DNA of 6,453 nucleotides from Bacteroidota bacterium (lineage in GTDB: Bacteria; Bacteroidota; Ignavibacteria; UBA10030; UBA6906). Below, in pieces: positions 6,376 through 6,453 of this stretch; positions within the stretch are counted from its first letter, which is position 1; every line of letters starts with the position of its first letter. A program made the translations under genes and the position numbers. The stretch covers positions 1 to 6,453 of the forward strand of contig DPLS01000254.1 in assembly GCA_003541875.1 (NCBI GenBank), in the 5' to 3' direction. Below the pieces are notes generated by a model. The model did not search any database. It was not told the origin of the DNA and worked only from the letters and a program-made list of their open reading frames with translations.

Positions 6376-6453
6376 CACAGAGGCACAGAGAACACAGAGT
6401 TCACAGAGTGGTTGTTTTGAATTGCTTTCTCTGTGCTTCTCGGTGCCCTCTGT
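6376..6453. repeat. Imperfect inverted repeat built of CACAGAG heptamers, truncated by the window edge
   Basis: The left part has four CACAGAG copies starting at 6376, 6384, 6393 and 6402 (periods 8, 9, 9). The right part has the reverse complement CTCTGTG at 6429, a variant CTCGGTG at 6439 and CTCTGT at 6448 running into the edge. The arms 6377-6399 and 6429-6453 pair over about 23 bases, with one mismatch and two one-base bulges, around a 29-base A/T-richer loop. Intergenic sequences of the CACAGAGGCACAGAGAACAC type are dispersed in many unrelated bacterial genomes; their function is not settled. It lies 40 bp upstream of the first gene, so it could be in the promoter region or the 5' leader. 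Confidence 0.75.

Noticed and set aside
6343..6376. Possible sigma-70-like promoter with TTGACT on the minus strand at about 6371-6376.
   Set aside because: At the proper 17-base distance only TTTCCA is found, which is a poor -10 and would overlap the ribosome site; no Bacteroidota-type TTTG / TANNTTTG pair is seen either.
6376..6453. CRISPR-like array from the regularly spaced CACAGAG units.
   Set aside because: The units are 7 bases with 1-2 base gaps, with no spacers, and they reverse orientation in the second half.

Overview
The window looks like chromosomal DNA from a Gram-negative bacterium of the Bacteroidota / Chlorobiota / Ignavibacteriota group, probably an Ignavibacteria- or Kapaibacteria-like lineage rather than a core Bacteroidota. 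Three things point there. A secreted protein ends in a type IX secretion system (T9SS) type A sorting domain with the QNFPNPFN-type motif common in that branch. There is a PorV/PorQ-family outer-membrane protein and a TonB-dependent receptor with an N-terminal carboxypeptidase-regulatory-like domain. Most start codons also have recognisable Shine-Dalgarno sequences, which core Bacteroidota usually lack. Species-level placement cannot be made from the window.

Every gene lies on the minus strand, so the window reads from right to left. At the right edge (6376-6453) is an imperfect inverted repeat made of CACAGAG heptamers, directly upstream of the first gene. Then follow a PorV/PorQ-family beta-barrel protein (6336-5311), an 838-residue TonB-dependent receptor (5226-2710), a 197-residue lipoprotein of unknown function (2706-2113), a seven-bladed Asp-box (BNR/sortilin-like) beta-propeller with a T9SS sorting domain (1977-577), and the first 182 codons of a secreted subtilisin-like S8 peptidase (547 to beyond position 1). 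Gaps between genes are 84, 3, 135 and 29 bp. No convincing terminator or internal promoter is visible, so a single transcription unit is plausible. No RNA gene, CRISPR array, insertion sequence or antisense gene is supported.

All five products carry a signal peptide or lipobox, so the cluster is devoted to the cell envelope and surface. A reasonable inference is an outer-membrane uptake or display module: a receptor with a dedicated lipoprotein but no SusD, a PorV/PorQ-like barrel that may help deliver T9SS cargo, and two secreted proteins (a propeller and a protease). The substrate is unknown. The least characterised parts are the lipoprotein, whose start codon sits 3 bp after the receptor stop codon, and the repeat at the right edge. 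I see no clear sign of a wholly new system.
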